DNA from: an uncultured Polaribacter sp.
GTDB lineage: Bacteria > Bacteroidota > Bacteroidia > Flavobacteriales > Flavobacteriaceae
DNA: 53,496 bases
Reading direction: 5' to 3'
NCBI GenBank assembly: GCA_913020555.1
Contig: CAJWAC010000007.1
Span: 1 to 53,496, forward strand
Part shown: piece by piece, positions 19,401 to 29,100 of the stretch
Layout of the letters: each line of letters opens with the position of its first letter
Position numbering within the stretch: position 1 is the stretch's first letter
Notes under the pieces: generated by a model
Seen by the model: the letters and a program-made list of their open reading frames with translations, nothing else
The model's database searches: none
What the model was told of the DNA's origin: nothing
Position numbers and translations under genes: made by a program

Positions 19401-19558
19401 AAATTTCTCTTATCGCAAACAACCTATTCTTCTTATATAAAGATGCACCTTTTGATCCAAATATTGCCTCTAGTACCGGAATTGGGCTTCAAGGAGTTGA
19501 CATTTACGGACAACCTTCTACAAGAAGTATAGGATTAAACATTAACGTAAATTTCTAA
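16439..19558 (+). CDS. SusC/RagA family TonB-linked outer-membrane transporter
   Basis: A 1039-residue SusC-type transporter that imports oligosaccharides across the outer membrane with its SusD lid. I start it at 16439, where a normal signal peptide begins (MKKIYTVLIAVFSFI...VQAQ). The upstream in-frame ATG at 16331 would add 36 non-conserved residues that cover the likely promoter. The carboxypeptidase-like domain (about 25-100, SITGTVTSKSDGATLPGVSV...DFDGKYTI) leads into the SusC box LDEIVVTALGI. The plug holds GLSGKSAGLTI, VVLRGNSS, PLYVIDGIP and ASAAALYGSQGANGVILI. The barrel ends LNINVNF. SusD follows after 6 bp. The context (GH20, NagB) suggests GlcNAc-containing oligosaccharides as cargo. 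Confidence 0.96.
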   Translation: MKKIYTVLIAVFSFILTMNVQAQEKSITGTVTSKSDGATLPGVSVVIKGTTKGTETDFDGKYTIKASEGDVLSFSFLGMKTKEATVGESNTLDLVLEDDSDQLDEIVVTALGIKKSRKTLTYSAQDVKGDELTKVKQVNPINGLSGKSAGLTITRSSSGAGGATKVVLRGNSSTTNNDPLYVIDGIPMLNSGNGQNGETPGANIFGGLTGNRDGGDITSLINPDDVESITILKGASAAALYGSQGANGVILINTKSGKEGKIKVNINSTLTIDNVFTLPELQSEYQSLSVGETIGENGFVSNATSWGPAASGLSNDVGSFFNTGVTAINSISLSAGSKKAQTYFSYANTNASGVTPNNKLNRNVLNLRETASFLNDKIQLSANISLSDQRIQNRPGNGLYSNPLTGLYLHPVGIDRDIYKNKFEYFNTDLNMMDQYATSFDGTIQQNPYWLINRNPSEDVVQRVLASANIKYQITENFALQSRASYDKSFFTFDKRLFGGTDSNFAPATGRYILEKTENTQQYIDLIGTYNRELSEDFDFGLTVGTSLTKYKTGDQIQLDSGLEGLSFPNEFTLANFESSRGIRQQVVNREVQSIFGAANIGYKNMLYLDITGRTDWSSTLVNTDSKSFFYPSVGLTGILTEAFEMPESISFAKLRVSYAEVGKDIPAYATVPLRTIGTTNSGGQIGAANQATFAPIVGETLQPERQKSFEIGTEWRFFGNRLGLDLTYYNSNTENQIFFIDAEPNAEGYTQNIVNAGEISNSGIELVLNGKPIVNDNFTWNTSLNFATNKNEVVSVHPSLENGEAIITAPGVNGYGYSLIEGEDFGSIQANSIQRDDSGLPIVTITKDADNNDIFAFETTGFETVAHAQPDFTLGWSNSFDFKNFTINFLIDGKFGGEVVSVTESINDLYGVSQASADARNANGGFVNVVTTDGTAAQMTAQDYLTRTGGRAGLLGEYVYDATNVTLREVSVGYNIPKPGDFFESIKISLIANNLFFLYKDAPFDPNIASSTGIGLQGVDIYGQPSTRSIGLNINVNF

Positions 19559-19564
19559 AAAAAA

Positions 19565-21142
19565 ATGAAAAATATATATACATACCTATTAGCCTCTTTA
19601 TTGGTAATTAGTTTTACTAGTTGTACCGATGATTTTGAGAGCATAAATACAGATCCAAATGGAATTTCTGAAGAAAGTTTAACCCAAATGAATAAGAATG
19701 TTGGTAATGAATTTGATCCAATGTTTTTAAATGTGTTCAATGTTACACCAGCTTGGAATTACCAATTACAACAAAACCTTATGGCTGATGTATATTCTGG
19801 CTATATGACAGCACCAACACCATTTGCTGGAAACGTAAATAACCAAACGTATGCACTTGTTGATGGATGGAATGGTTTTCCTTGGAGCAATGCATACGGA
19901 AGCGTTATGCCTCAAGCATTAAATATAAAAAATGCTATAGAGTTAGGTGGTGATCTTAACGGAATGAAATTTATTTACCTCGCAAATATTATAAAAGTTT
20001 CAGCTATGCACCGTGTTTCTGATATATACGGACCAGTTAGATATACTAAATTTAATGACTATGCTACAACAGGTGAATATGACTCTCAAGAGGATGCTTA
20101 TAAAGCCTTCTTTGATGATTTAACAACTGCTATTGATGGTTTAGAAGCTTTTACAGAAGATACTCAATTTGCTAATTTTGATAAGTCTGTTTTTGGAGGA
20201 GATATTCCTTCATGGAGACAGTACGCAAATAGTTTACGGTTACGTTTAGCAATTCGTGTCTCTAAAACAGACGCAGCATTAGCTAAAACACAAGGTGAAT
20301 TAGCTTTATCAAGTAATGCTGGTTTAATGGAGTCTTCAAATATGGTTATAAATACAGGTTTCCCTCATCCAATTACTGTAATAAGTGGTTCTTGGGGAGA
20401 TATTAGAATGGGTGCAGAAATGGAATCTATTTTAACAGGATATAATGATAATAGAATTGAAACTTATTTCAACCCTTCTGCCGACGCTTCTTTAACAGGT
20501 GACTATAAAGGGATTAGAATGGGAATTGATATAGCAGATAAATCTCAATACGTAGATCATGCCTCTATTGGTAAAGTAATCGATGGAGAAACGTTAACTT
20601 GGATGACAAATGCAGAAGTACATTTCTTAAAAGCAGAAGCATCTTTAAGAGGATGGTCTGGTGCAGGTGATGCAAAATCTAATTATGAAGCAGGAGTTAC
20701 TGCATCATTTACACAGCATAGTGCTGATAATGTTTCAGATTACTTAGCAGACAACACTAGTACTCCAGCAGACTTTGTAGATGCATTAAATACAGCAAAT
20801 AACATTCCATATGCAAGCGATGTAAAAATAGCATATAATGCTAGTGGAACTAACGAGGAACAGTTAGAGCAAATTATTACTCAAAAGTGGATTGCTATGT
20901 TTCCTGATGGTCAAGAAGCTTGGTCAGAATTTAGACGTACTGGGTACCCAAGAATTTTTCCTGTAGTAGTTAATAATAGTGGAGGTACTATAAATACTGA
21001 TATCCAGATTAGAAGAATAAATTTTGTAGCCAATGAGGTTAATACTAATAGTGCCAATGTAAATACAGCTACCGGTTATTTGAATGGCCCAGACAATGGT
21101 GGCACTAGACTTTGGTGGGACACTGGAGCACCAAACTTTTAG
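19565..21142 (+). CDS. SusD/RagB-like nutrient-binding outer-membrane lipoprotein
   Basis: A 525-residue surface lipoprotein that caps the adjacent SusC barrel and binds the sugar. The lipobox LVISFTSC gives acylated Cys20. The downstream INTDPNGISEESL is characteristic of the SusD-like group that is annotated separately from classic SusD. Other family marks are YQLQQNLMADVYSGYM, KVSAMHRVSDIYGPVRY, WRQYANSLRLRLAIRVS, EVHFLKAEASLRGW and IITQKWIAMFPDGQEAWSEFRRTGYPR. It begins 6 bp after SusC and is followed by a strong terminator, so susCD form one transcription unit. Confidence 0.96.
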   Translation: MKNIYTYLLASLLVISFTSCTDDFESINTDPNGISEESLTQMNKNVGNEFDPMFLNVFNVTPAWNYQLQQNLMADVYSGYMTAPTPFAGNVNNQTYALVDGWNGFPWSNAYGSVMPQALNIKNAIELGGDLNGMKFIYLANIIKVSAMHRVSDIYGPVRYTKFNDYATTGEYDSQEDAYKAFFDDLTTAIDGLEAFTEDTQFANFDKSVFGGDIPSWRQYANSLRLRLAIRVSKTDAALAKTQGELALSSNAGLMESSNMVINTGFPHPITVISGSWGDIRMGAEMESILTGYNDNRIETYFNPSADASLTGDYKGIRMGIDIADKSQYVDHASIGKVIDGETLTWMTNAEVHFLKAEASLRGWSGAGDAKSNYEAGVTASFTQHSADNVSDYLADNTSTPADFVDALNTANNIPYASDVKIAYNASGTNEEQLEQIITQKWIAMFPDGQEAWSEFRRTGYPRIFPVVVNNSGGTINTDIQIRRINFVANEVNTNSANVNTATGYLNGPDNGGTRLWWDTGAPNF

Positions 21143-21171
21143 TAGATAATTTAATATTTGTTTAATTAATT

Positions 21172-21208
21172 CAGCCGGAAATGTTTTATACGTTTCCGGT
21201 TGTTTTTT
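21172..21208 (+). terminator. Rho-independent terminator after susCD
   Basis: A GC-rich stem pairs 21172-21183 with 21091+100 equivalents at 21191-21202 (core CCGGAAA/TTTCCGG, with G-U pairs), has a 7-nt loop, and is followed by TTTTTT at 21203-21208. It separates susCD from the downstream nagB unit and implies that the latter has its own promoter. Confidence 0.85.
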
Positions 21209-21240
21209 GTGCGTAATTTAGTGTGTTTAGTCGAAAAAAG

Positions 21241-21271
21241 TTCGTAGCTGCCTTTAAGAGTTATACTTTTA
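21241..21271 (+). promoter_or_regulatory. Candidate promoter for the nagB-PIG-L unit
   Basis: TTCG (21241-21244), a 19-nt spacer and TACTTTTA (21264-21271) match the Bacteroidetes promoter layout with mismatches. The surrounding 10-mer ATACTTTTAT is identical to the one before susC. It lies between the susCD terminator and the ATG at 21298. Confidence 0.45.
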
Positions 21272-21297
21272 TTATGTAAATCTCTAAAACAGAAAAC

Positions 21298-23217
21298 ATG
21301 CTTTACCAAAAAGAAACCGCTTATCAACCTGTAGGTCAATTTGAAGACAATAGATTTGAAAAAATTCATAATGTAATTTACAAATCCTCTGATAAGGCTT
21401 CCATACTTGTTGCGGAAGAAATTGCTTCTCTTATCAAAGAAAAACAAAATAAAAAAGAAAACTGTGTTTTAGGTTTAGCAACGGGTTCTTCTCCAATAAA
21501 AGTTTATGAGGAACTTGTAAGAATGCATAGAGAAGAAGGTCTTAGTTTCGAAAATGTTATTACCTTTAATTTAGATGAATACTATCCAATGGAAAAAAGT
21601 AATATTCAGAGTTACTTTTTTTTCATGCATGAACATCTATTTAATCACATAAATATACTTCCAGAAAATATCAATATTCCAGATGGTAGAGCGTCCTTAG
21701 AAAATCCAAATCAATACTGTATTGATTACGAAATGAAGATTAAAAATGCTGGTGGATTAGATTTTCAATTGTTAGGAATCGGAAGAACTGGTCATATCGG
21801 ATTTAACGAACCAGGTTCGCATGAAAACTCAGGGACAAGAATAATTACATTAGATCATATTACAAGAGTTGACGCAGGTCCTGCATTTCTAGGAATAGAT
21901 AATGTTCCCAGAAAAGCTATAACAATGGGTATTGGAACTGTTAAAAGTGCCAAAAGAATAGTACTTCTGGCTTGGGGTTCAAATAAAGGTGATATTATAA
22001 AACAAACTATTGAAGGTGAAATAAGTACTGAATTTCCAGCTACATATCTACAAAAACACAACAATACAACATTTATATTAGATGAAGGAGCCGCAGAAAA
22101 ACTAACACGTATAAAGACACCTTGGCTTACTAGATCTTGTATTTGGGATGATGATTTAAAACTAAAAGCCGTGGTATGGCTTAGTAACAAATTAGGTACA
22201 TCTATTTTAAAATTAACAGATAAGGATTACAATGATAATGGAATGTCTAGTCTATTATCTCAAGAAGGTACTGCATATGATTTAAACATAAGAATATTTA
22301 ATAAATTACAACACACAATTACAGGATGGCCAGGTGGTAAGCCCTATGCAGATGATTCCAATAGACCTGAAAGAGCTACACCAGCAAAAAAGAGAGTAAT
22401 TATATTTAGTCCTCACCCAGATGACGATGTGATTTCTATGGGAGGAACTTTTGATAGACTTGTGCAACAAGGGCACGAAGTACACGTTGCTTATCAAACC
22501 TCTGGAAATATAGCTGTATCAGATGAAGAAGCGCTTAAGTTTGCTGAAATTTCTCAAGAAATAAGTTCTGATTCTCACAAAACGTGTGAGATTATTGACT
22601 TTCTTAAGAATAAAAAAGGAAACGAAAATATTGACTCTCTTGAGGTTCGAAAGTTAAAAGGAATTATAAGAAAAAGAGAATCTCTTGCAGCAACAAGATA
22701 TTTAGGATTACCAGATGAAAATGTGCATTTCCTTAATCTTCCTTTTTACGAGACAGGAACCATAAAAAAAGGCAAAATTTCTAAAGATGATATAGATATT
22801 ATGATGAGCATTATTGACAATGTAAAACCTCATCAAATCTACGCTGCGGGAGATCTAGCAGATCCGCATGGAACTCATAAAGTTTGTTTAGATGCATTAT
22901 TTATAGCTTTAGAAAAAATAAAAGTAAAAGAATACATGAAAGATTGCTGGGTTTGGTTGTATAGAGGAGCTTGGCACGAATGGGATTCTAATGAAATTGA
23001 AATGGCAGTACCTTTAAGTCCTGATCAAGTATTAAGAAAAAGACATGCTATTTTTTATCATCAAACACAAAAAGATGGAGTTATGTTTCAAGGAGACGAT
23101 TCAAGAGAATTTTGGGTTAGAGTAGAAGATAGAAATAGGTTGACTGCAGAAAAATACAATGCTTTTGGCCTAGCTGATTATGCAGCTATGGAGGCCTTTA
23201 AAAGATACTTTTTTTAA
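21298..23217 (+). CDS. nagB: Glucosamine-6-phosphate deaminase fused to a PIG-L/LmbE-type deacetylase domain
   Basis: A 639-residue two-domain enzyme. The NagB domain (about 30-290) has LGLATGSSP (58-66), NLDEYYP with general base D93, and GIGRTGHIGFNEPGS with H166 and E171. NagB turns GlcN-6-P into fructose-6-P and ammonia. The residue matching E. coli D141 is Thr164 here. The C-terminal domain (about 365-600) is a PIG-L/LmbE metal-dependent deacetylase: the zinc motif HPDDD starts at H373 and the second ligand block is DPHGTHK (H524/H527). PIG-L enzymes remove N-acetyl groups from GlcNAc conjugates. No separate nagA is in the window, so the fusion may deacetylate and deaminate in one chain (inference). 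Fused long NagB proteins are known in Bacteroidota. The next gene starts 3 bp later. Confidence 0.93.
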   Translation: MLYQKETAYQPVGQFEDNRFEKIHNVIYKSSDKASILVAEEIASLIKEKQNKKENCVLGLATGSSPIKVYEELVRMHREEGLSFENVITFNLDEYYPMEKSNIQSYFFFMHEHLFNHINILPENINIPDGRASLENPNQYCIDYEMKIKNAGGLDFQLLGIGRTGHIGFNEPGSHENSGTRIITLDHITRVDAGPAFLGIDNVPRKAITMGIGTVKSAKRIVLLAWGSNKGDIIKQTIEGEISTEFPATYLQKHNNTTFILDEGAAEKLTRIKTPWLTRSCIWDDDLKLKAVVWLSNKLGTSILKLTDKDYNDNGMSSLLSQEGTAYDLNIRIFNKLQHTITGWPGGKPYADDSNRPERATPAKKRVIIFSPHPDDDVISMGGTFDRLVQQGHEVHVAYQTSGNIAVSDEEALKFAEISQEISSDSHKTCEIIDFLKNKKGNENIDSLEVRKLKGIIRKRESLAATRYLGLPDENVHFLNLPFYETGTIKKGKISKDDIDIMMSIIDNVKPHQIYAAGDLADPHGTHKVCLDALFIALEKIKVKEYMKDCWVWLYRGAWHEWDSNEIEMAVPLSPDQVLRKRHAIFYHQTQKDGVMFQGDDSREFWVRVEDRNRLTAEKYNAFGLADYAAMEAFKRYFF

Positions 23218-23220
23218 ATA

Positions 23221-23661
23221 ATGAAGAAAATTCTCTTTTGTTTAATTGTTATCTTTAGCTTTTTAAATTGTAATCAACAAATACCGTCAACAACTAGTAA
23301 CGAAATTGAAGGAACTTGGAAGATGGTTTATGCTGAAATTTTTGAAAACGATACTATAAAATCAAAAGATTTATCAAATACATCTTTTATAAAAATTATT
23401 AATAAAACTCATTTTTCTTTTTTTAATCAAGAGAATTCTGGAAATAGAAATTTTTATAGTGGTGCAGGTTCTTATGTTTTAGAAGGAGGTAATTATAAAG
23501 AAACCCTCAATTTTACTACTATAGAATCATTTAAAAACCATGAATTTTCATTTAATGTTAAAATAAAAGGTGATACCTTAATTCAAACAGGAATTGAAAA
23601 AATATCAGGTGCAGGCGTAAACAGATACATTACAGAAAAATATATAAAATTAAACGAATGA
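23221..23661 (+). CDS. Small lipocalin-like lipoprotein
   Basis: A 146-residue predicted lipoprotein. The signal MKKILFCLIVIFSFLNC has a lipobox with Cys17. The mature part begins EIEGTWKMVYAEIF and continues as alternating beta strands (SFIKIINKTHFSFF, GAGSYVLEGGNYKETLNF, FNVKIKGDTLIQTG), a pattern seen in lipocalin-like Bacteroidota proteins such as the DUF4488 group; I cannot assign it to a named family. It lies 3 bp after nagB and its stop overlaps the GH20 start (ATGA), so it is translationally coupled to the hexosaminidase. It may bind the sugar or the enzyme at the membrane. Confidence 0.8.
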   Translation: MKKILFCLIVIFSFLNCNQQIPSTTSNEIEGTWKMVYAEIFENDTIKSKDLSNTSFIKIINKTHFSFFNQENSGNRNFYSGAGSYVLEGGNYKETLNFTTIESFKNHEFSFNVKIKGDTLIQTGIEKISGAGVNRYITEKYIKLNE

Positions 23662-25700
23662 AAAAAATTATTTTAATATTACTCGCTAGCATATTTCATC
23701 AATATTTATTTTCTCAAGAAAATTTTAAGAAACGATATAATTTAATGCCTTGGCCACAGAATATTAGTGAAAATAATTCGTCTTTTAAAATAAACGAATC
23801 TTTAACAATTTCTATTTCAGGAGAAGATTCTGAGAACAGAGTTAAAAATGCTTCTGTTCAATTTTTAAGAAGACTTTCAAACAGAACAGGTGTTTTTATA
23901 AATAATGGTTTTCCTGTAAAAGACAATATCGCACCAATACAGCTTCGTTTCGAATCTGTTTCAAATTTAAAGGTAAACAGTAATGAAACTTACGCTATAG
24001 AGGTAAAAGAAAATAATATTTTAATTAAAGCCACAACAGATGTAGGGGTTTTAAGAGGTTTGGAAACACTTTTACAATTGGTTAATTTTAATAAAGAAGG
24101 GTATTATTTCGAAGGAGTTGTAATTAAAGATGCTCCAAGATTTTTATGGCGAGGTCTAATGATAGATGTTTCAAGACACTTTCAGCCTATTTCTGTATTA
24201 AAAAGAAATTTGGATGCCATGGCGTCTGTAAAATTAAACGTTTTCCATTGGCATTTAACAGATGACCAAGGGTTTAGAGTGGCATCTAAAACATATCCTA
24301 AATTACAAAAATTTGCATCTGATGGATTATTTTATACCCATGAACAAATAAAAGAAGTGGTTGCATATGCTTCTAACCTTGGTATTAGAGTGATTCCTGA
24401 ATTTGATGTTCCGGGCCATGCAACAGCTATCTTAACAGCGTATCCTGAATTAGGAAGTAAAAAGAATTATGATTATAAAGTAGAACGTTTTTCAGGTGTT
24501 TTTGACCCAACACTAAACCCAATTTTAGAGGATACATATACATTTCTTGAAAATTTATTTACAGAAATTGCGCCATTATTTCCAGATGAATATTTTCATA
24601 TTGGAGGTGATGAAAATGAAGGGAAGCATTGGGATGAAAATAAAGAAATACAAGCTTTTAAAAAGGAGAACGGATTAAAAACTAATCACGAATTACAAAC
24701 CTATTTTAATATAAAATTAGAAAAAATATTAAAAAAATTGGGTAAAAAATTAATGGGTTGGGATGAAATATTAACACCTTCTACACCTACAACTGCAGTA
24801 ATTCATTCTTGGAGAGGCAAACAAGAAGGGCTAGCACAAAGCACGCTTATAGAAGCTGCAAAAAAAGGTTACCAAACTGTATTGTCTAACGGATTTTATA
24901 TTGATAGAATGTTATCTGTAAAACATCACTACCTGCAAGATCCTATTGGAAACGAAAAGCTCACCAAAGAAGAGCGCAGTAGGATTTTGGGAGCAGAAGC
25001 TACAATGTGGAGTGAATTAGTTACACCAACTACAATAGACTCCAGAATTTGGCCAAGAACGGCTGCAATTGCCGAGCGCTTTTGGTCTTCAAAAGAAATA
25101 AGAGATCTTGACGATATGTTAAGACGTTTAAAAGTAGTTAATACTAATTTAGAAGAATTAGGCATCAATCACATCAGAAATACTGATTATATTTTGCGAA
25201 ATATTGCAAAAGACAACGATATTGAGGCACTAAAAGTATTGTCTAAAATTTGTGAACCATTAAAAATATATTCTAGAAATAAGGGAGGTACAGAATATAA
25301 AACATTTTCTCCTTTTACCCTTTTTGCAGATGCCTGTGTTGTTGACGCAGAAGATGCTATCATTTTTAATGAAAATGTAACGGATTACTTGCTAAATGAA
25401 GATAATATTAACTTGAAAGAAATCATTTATTACCTGGAAATTTGGAGTGAAAATCATGAAAAATTCACCAAAATAAATAAGAACCCTATTAGCAATTCTT
25501 TAGCACCTTTATCTAACAATTTATCTAAAATTTCAACCATTTTACTGCGTTCAATTAATAAGAAAAATATTAGTAAAACAGACTTGAATAAAGCGAAAGA
25601 ATTAAATAATAAACTTCAAAACCCTATTGAAGATGTGGAATTAGTTGTTACGGAATCTTTTGATAAATTGATAAAACTCTGCGAAAAAAAATTCTTATAA
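23658..25700 (+). CDS. Beta-N-acetylhexosaminidase, glycoside hydrolase family 20
   Basis: A 680-residue exported enzyme that removes terminal GlcNAc or GalNAc from oligosaccharides, including chitooligosaccharides, by substrate-assisted catalysis. The signal peptide ends near FSQ (residue 20). The GH20 N-terminal domain (about 30-150, YNLMPWPQNIS) precedes the TIM barrel (about 155-490) with RGLMIDVSRHF, FHWHLTDDQGFR, IPEFDVPGHATA and HIGGDENEGKHW, where D318-E319 is the catalytic pair. GWDEIL and EATMWSELV are also typical. A helical C-terminal part (about 520-680) may pack on the barrel. It sits between lipoprotein genes in the amino-sugar operon, so it likely works in the periplasm or at the surface. 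Confidence 0.97.
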   Translation: MKKIILILLASIFHQYLFSQENFKKRYNLMPWPQNISENNSSFKINESLTISISGEDSENRVKNASVQFLRRLSNRTGVFINNGFPVKDNIAPIQLRFESVSNLKVNSNETYAIEVKENNILIKATTDVGVLRGLETLLQLVNFNKEGYYFEGVVIKDAPRFLWRGLMIDVSRHFQPISVLKRNLDAMASVKLNVFHWHLTDDQGFRVASKTYPKLQKFASDGLFYTHEQIKEVVAYASNLGIRVIPEFDVPGHATAILTAYPELGSKKNYDYKVERFSGVFDPTLNPILEDTYTFLENLFTEIAPLFPDEYFHIGGDENEGKHWDENKEIQAFKKENGLKTNHELQTYFNIKLEKILKKLGKKLMGWDEILTPSTPTTAVIHSWRGKQEGLAQSTLIEAAKKGYQTVLSNGFYIDRMLSVKHHYLQDPIGNEKLTKEERSRILGAEATMWSELVTPTTIDSRIWPRTAAIAERFWSSKEIRDLDDMLRRLKVVNTNLEELGINHIRNTDYILRNIAKDNDIEALKVLSKICEPLKIYSRNKGGTEYKTFSPFTLFADACVVDAEDAIIFNENVTDYLLNEDNINLKEIIYYLEIWSENHEKFTKINKNPISNSLAPLSNNLSKISTILLRSINKKNISKTDLNKAKELNNKLQNPIEDVELVVTESFDKLIKLCEKKFL

Positions 25701-25718
25701 TTCAATTATAAAATAGAA

Positions 25719-26042
25719 ATGAATATAACTCAAGAAACTACTTTTTCATTAGACCGTCATAATCTCAATAAACAGTTATGTTTTAATTCATCAAATGGCT
25801 ATAACCTATTTTTAAATTGGGTTAGTAGTGAGTTCGATTTATTTTTACAAGAAGAAAGCAATGGATTACAAGTATATTTCCCTGATGGTTGTTTAACCAT
25901 TAAAAGTGCTGATAAAAATAATAACTTGACGGCTAATATTGATTTGCAATATAAATTTTTAGAAAAAGGTCAAAGTTTAATTTATAAAATTGAAGCTCTA
26001 CATTCTTTATTATTAAATACTACAAAAACAGAAAATAGATAA
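25719..26042 (+). CDS. Uncharacterised 107-residue protein
   Basis: I do not recognise this protein. It starts 18 bp after the GH20 stop on the same strand and codon use matches its neighbours. There is no signal peptide or membrane segment. The sequence alternates short hydrophobic strands (GYNLFLNWVSSEFDLFLQE, GLQVYFPDGCLTIKS, LTANIDLQYKFLEKG), which suggests a small beta-rich cytosolic protein, and ends in a polar tail. Its place in the operon between GH20 and the FG-GAP lipoprotein is the only clue to a role. An 87-bp gap follows in which I see no clear promoter or terminator. Confidence 0.6.
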   Translation: MNITQETTFSLDRHNLNKQLCFNSSNGYNLFLNWVSSEFDLFLQEESNGLQVYFPDGCLTIKSADKNNNLTANIDLQYKFLEKGQSLIYKIEALHSLLLNTTKTENR

Positions 26043-26129
26043 GTATTATATATTATTCCATTGATTAAAGTTTGAATTATATGATAAAAAAATTGCAGAA
26101 AATCATATATTACCCTAATATTTTAAACA

Positions 26130-29100
26130 ATGATTCTTAAAAAGAACAACATTCATATTCTTAGTGTCTTTATATGTATTACTTTCTTTTGTTGTACTAA
26201 AAAAGATAAAGAAATCACTACTCTCTTCAGTAGTTTAGATGCAAAAAAAACCAATATTTACTTTAAAAACACCGTTAAAGAAAACCTTTATTTCAATTTC
26301 ATTAACTATGCATATATCTATAATGGTGGTGGTGTTGCGATAGGAGATATTAATAATGATGGTTTGGAAGATATCTATTTTACCTCTAATCAAGAATCAA
26401 ATAAATTATATTTAAATAAAGGGAAATTTAAATTTCAGGATATTACAGAAAAAGCAAAGGTTGCCGATTTAAATGGATGGACAACTGGTGTAACCATGGT
26501 AGACATTAATAATGACGGTTGGTTAGATATTTATGTATGTAAGTCTGGATCTTTAGATAGTCATGAAAATCGAAAGAATAAACTTTTTCTAAATCAAAAA
26601 AACAATACATTTAAAGAAGTTGCAAATGACTTCGGTCTTGATCATTATGGCTTTTCAACACAAGCATACTTTTTCGATTTTGATAAAGATGGTGATTTGG
26701 ACATGTATCTTGTAAATCATAGACAAGACTTTAGAAATAATGTAAATATAGACCCAAGACTTCAAAATAGAAAAGAAGACTATAATTCTGACCAACTTTA
26801 CAGAAATGATGGCAATACTTTTAAAAACATTACCAAAAAAGCTGGTATACTTAACAAAGCTTGGGGCCTAAGTGCATCTATTGGAGACTTTAATAATGAT
26901 GGATTATTAGATATTTTTGTAGCAAACGATTTCTTAGAACCTGATTTTTTGTATATAAACCAAGGTGACGAGACATTTAAAGAAGAAGCTTTAAAATCCT
27001 TCAATCACATCTCATCTAATAGCATGGGTTCTGATTTTGCCGATATAAATAATGATCTAAATCCAGATTTAATTGTTTTAGACATGATGGCAGAAGACCA
27101 TATTAGAAGTAAAGAAAATATGGCTACTATGAGTATTTCAAACTTTCATAAAATGGTAGACATAGGGTATCACCATCAATACATGTCTAACATGTTACAA
27201 CTCAATAATAAAAATGGAACATTTTCTGAAATAGGACAATTATCAGGTATTGCAAAAACAGATTGGAGTTGGGCTCCTTTAGTCGTAGACTTTGATAATG
27301 ACGGCTTTAATGACCTCTTTGTTACTAACGGAATTGAGCATGATTTATCTAATCAAGACTTCAGAAATCAAATGAAAAATAACATTAGAAATAGAAAAAA
27401 AGTTTCATTAGAAGAGGCTATAAAAATGATGCCCTCTAAAAAAATGAGTAATTATATTTTTAAAAATAATCAAAATCTAACCTTTCAAAATGTATCAAAA
27501 ACATGGGGGTTAGATAAAGCAATAAATTCAAATGGAGCAGCTTATGCCGATTTAGATAACGATGGCGACTTAGATTTGGTTGTAAATAATCAAGGTGAAG
27601 AGGCTTCTATATACAAAAATAACACTACAAAAAACTTTATAACAATTACGTTAAAAGGCCCAAAAGAAAACACATTCGGAATTGGAGCCACCTTATCTTT
27701 ATTTGCTGATAAATTACAGCAATCAAAACAACATTTTATTTCTAGAGGATTTCAATCTTCTGTAACATCAAAAATGACTTTTGGATTAGACAATATTAAA
27801 AATATTGATAGTTTAATTATTGATTGGGGAAATGGAAAATCTCAAAAAATCTTGAACCCAAAAATAAACTCTAATCTTAAAATTAACTACAAAAACGCGT
27901 CTGAGAATAAGACAACTAAAAGGAAGAAGAAAAACCATTTTGTTCAAATTAATCCATCTGATATTGGCATAGATTTTATACAAAAAGAAAATAACTTTGA
28001 CGATTTTAAACTCCAACTATTATTGCCTCAAAAACAATCGGAAAAAAGTGCAGCACTTTCAATTGGTGATGTAAATAATGATGGTTTAGATGATTTTTTT
28101 GTAGGAAATGCAAAAGGTCAAAAAGCAGCCTTATATATTCAAAATAAAATTGGAAAATTTACAAAAACAAACACAAAACTATTCGACTTAGAAAAAGATT
28201 TTGAAGATACAGACGCCCAATTTATTGATATTGATAATGACAATGATTTAGATTTATTTGTAACATCTGGAGGTTATGAAAATAAAACAGGTAGTAAACT
28301 TTTAAACGATCGACTTTATCTCAATGATAGCAAAGGGAATTTTAAAAAATCAGCATTAAAAAGTCCTTTTATTAATTCTAAAGGAATTGCCTTTTCTGAT
28401 TATGATAAAGACGGAGATATTGACATATTTATTGGCAGTAATGTAAAATATGGACAATATCCAATTTCTGACAAGCCCTATTTTTTAGAAAATAAAACAG
28501 GTAAGCTTACAAATGTAATTGATAAAAAATTTGATGATATTTCAGAATTAAAAATCATTAATGATGCTATATTTTCTGATTATGATAGTGATGGTGATGA
28601 TGATTTAATAGTTATTGGTGAATGGATGCCCATTGTATTTTTTGAAAATATAGATAAAAAGTTTTATAGAAAAGAAATCGATGGCGTTTCTGATAAAAAT
28701 GGGTGGTTTCAAACTATTAAAGCAACCGATTTGAATAAAGATGGAAATATTGACTACATAATTGGCAATTGGGGTACAAACAATAAATTTCATCCAACAA
28801 AAGAAAAACCTTTACATATTTATGCCGATTATTTTGATGATAATACTTCATTTGATCTTGCACTAAGTAAAGTTTCTAAAACTGGAGATTTGCTTCCAGT
28901 TCGTGGCCGAGAGTGTTCTACGCAACAAACTCCTTTTTTAAACCAAAAAGTAAAATCTTTTAAAGAATTTGCAACAGCCACAATGCCGGATATTTACGGA
29001 TTTGAAAAATTGGAGAAAGCAACACATTTTACTGCAGAAAGTTTTAATTCAATAATTCTAAAAAATAAAGGAAACGGTAACTTCAACATTGAAAAGTTAC

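Noticed and set aside
21166..21447. Minus-strand reading frame across the susD terminator and nagB start
   Set aside because: It runs through a terminator and promoter and is antisense to conserved NagB sequence; no family resemblance.
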